In this document: one piece after another, positions 63,202 to 64,000 of the stretch
How positions within the stretch are numbered: position 1 is the stretch's first letter
How the letters are laid out: every line of letters begins with the position of its first letter
NCBI RefSeq assembly: GCF_017114995.1
Contig: NZ_JABXKL010000083.1
Location: 124,001-188,000 of the forward strand
Direction: 5' to 3'
Length of the DNA stretch: 64,000 nucleotides
From: Nostoc sp. NMS9
GTDB taxonomy: Bacteria > Cyanobacteriota > Cyanobacteriia > Cyanobacteriales > Nostocaceae
Notes under the pieces: generated by a model
Database searches by the model: none
What the model saw: only the letters and a program-made list of their open reading frames with translations
Told to the model about the DNA's origin: nothing
Position numbers and translations under genes: made by a program

Positions 63202-64000
63202 ATGTTTAACTTATCCAGGATGAATCGGTTTTGGCGTATCCCTGTAGGTAATTTCTGGCGGCAAAATCCGCAGGGTTCGCCTTTGATTGAAGTGGAAGAT
63301 TCAATTTTATTGCGGGTGCTGGTGCTAGCGTTGGTTATTTTGGGAATTGTGGCGACGGATATTGCCGCTGAAACTTCATTTAGTTTTTGGGCGTTACCCC
63401 TAAGTGTAGTGGGTACAATTTGGAGTTATTATCGTCGCCGCGATCGCAATGTTGCAATTAAATTCTGCATCGCCATCGGAATGTTAGTAGCACTGGGTGC
63501 TTTCTTTGGGCGATTAGTGGGAGAGTTGAATGATACGCGCTTGGGTTTGGCAGAGTTATTAATTCAACTCCAGGTATTGCATAGCTTTGATACACCCCGC
63601 CGGAAAAATTTGGGCTATTCGATTGTTATCGGACTGATTTTATTGGGTGTGGCAGCAACTCTAAGTCAGACTTTAGCATTTGCACCTGTGTTGCTGTTAT
63701 TTTTAGCGATTGCTCTGCCAACTTTAGTGCTAGATTACCGCTCACGCTTGGGTTTACAGCCATTAAAAATAAAAAATGAAAAATTCAATCAGCAGAATTC
63801 CTCAAGTCTTAATTTTAAATTTTTAATTCTAAATTTTTTACTAATTGTTGGTCTGGGGCTGGCAATTTTTGCTGTTTTACCCAGATTTCCTGGCTATCAA
63901 TTACGGAATTTTCCTGTAAGTTCTGCTATTCAAGTAAAGAGTAATTTCACAGGACGTAGTATCATTAATCCCGGTTATGTCCGCCAAGGTAAAGGTGATA
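63202..64000 (+). CDS. TgpA/DUF3488-type transglutaminase membrane protein, N-terminal part
   Basis: 266 residues before the right edge, from ATG 63202 (MFNLSRMNRFWRIPVG); an ATG at 63220 is an alternative. It shows several membrane helices (LLRVLVLALVILGIVATDIA, SIVIGLILLGVAATL, LLIVGLGLAIFAVLPRFPGY), and the ending VLPRFPGY plus SNFTGRS are markers of DUF3488/TgpA. The cytoplasmic-to-periplasmic transglutaminase core would follow outside the window. Seven-base-like AT repeat text (TTTTAAATTTTTAATTCT) occurs inside the coding region around 63813-63835. Confidence 0.85.
   Translation, partial: MFNLSRMNRFWRIPVGNFWRQNPQGSPLIEVEDSILLRVLVLALVILGIVATDIAAETSFSFWALPLSVVGTIWSYYRRRDRNVAIKFCIAIGMLVALGAFFGRLVGELNDTRLGLAELLIQLQVLHSFDTPRRKNLGYSIVIGLILLGVAATLSQTLAFAPVLLLFLAIALPTLVLDYRSRLGLQPLKIKNEKFNQQNSSSLNFKFLILNFLLIVGLGLAIFAVLPRFPGYQLRNFPVSSAIQVKSNFTGRSIINPGYVRQGKGD

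Overview
The window reads as chromosomal DNA of a filamentous, heterocyst-forming cyanobacterium of the Nostoc/Anabaena type. The evidence is the many HIP1 octamers (GCGATCGC), runs of seven-base repeats (GGGCATT, GGATTTT, GGACGAA and relatives) in most intergenic spaces, plant-type ferredoxins and cytochrome c6, and a hetZ-patU pair near amiC1-amiC2-murI-sds. From memory this order resembles Anabaena sp. PCC 7120, but patU is a single intact gene here, as in Nostoc punctiforme. No rRNA, tRNA, CRISPR array or complete insertion sequence was recognised.

Layout. 0-4.4 kb: a DUF433/DUF5615 toxin-antitoxin pair cut by the left edge, an orphan DUF433 gene, and a 1235-residue CHAT-protease/NTPase/TPR protein. 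4.5-11.2 kb: aldo/keto reductase, cytochrome c6, small stress-type membrane proteins, a 2Fe-2S ferredoxin and Tex. 11.2-16.8 kb: a small membrane-protein gene with a decayed tandem copy, a long gene-poor stretch, then a four-gene operon (two EmrE-like proteins, a FAD oxidoreductase and a family 2 glycosyltransferase) that looks like a lipid-linked sugar pathway. 17-25 kb: tldD and pmbA around a nonsense-interrupted four-helix-bundle gene, a pentapeptide-repeat protein, pyrB, mgtE and a glycosyltransferase. 25-31 kb: accessory DNA with two MITE-like elements, a HigB/HigA module between two copies of the start of the next gene, and then that gene, a full-length relative of the eukaryotic phosphorylase kinase alpha/beta subunit. 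31-38.6 kb: DUF1232 protein, a Ser/Thr kinase with a zinc ribbon, alpha/beta hydrolase, SagB-type oxidoreductase, a gene-less stretch with a probable IS605-family end or orphan omega-RNA, a LivF-type ATPase and a ferredoxin. 38.8-40.7 kb: a TIR-GUN4 fusion protein and an overlapping DUF6888/DUF6887 pair. 40.8-51.2 kb: hisZ, a J-domain/TPR protein, an inositol-phosphatase-family enzyme, a nuclease lipoprotein, a ferredoxin, mreBCD, ssb, a SIMPL protein and a cation/proton antiporter. 51.9-64 kb: amiC1, amiC2, murI, sds, a hypothetical gene, hetZ, patU and the start of a TgpA-type transglutaminase gene.

How the genes fit together. The right part joins cell shape (mreBCD), peptidoglycan supply and septal hydrolysis (murI, amiC1/2) and heterocyst patterning (hetZ, patU), functions that meet in filament biology. 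The accessory parts hold the more unusual items: the CHAT-STAND-TPR protein, the TIR-GUN4 protein, three small toxin-antitoxin-like modules and several decaying duplications. The strongest candidates for a less-described system are the phosphorylase-kinase-like protein, the TIR-GUN4 protein with its small neighbours, and the four-gene envelope-sugar operon. No comparison program or database was run. Family names come from motifs and remembered family features, and residue counts were made by hand.
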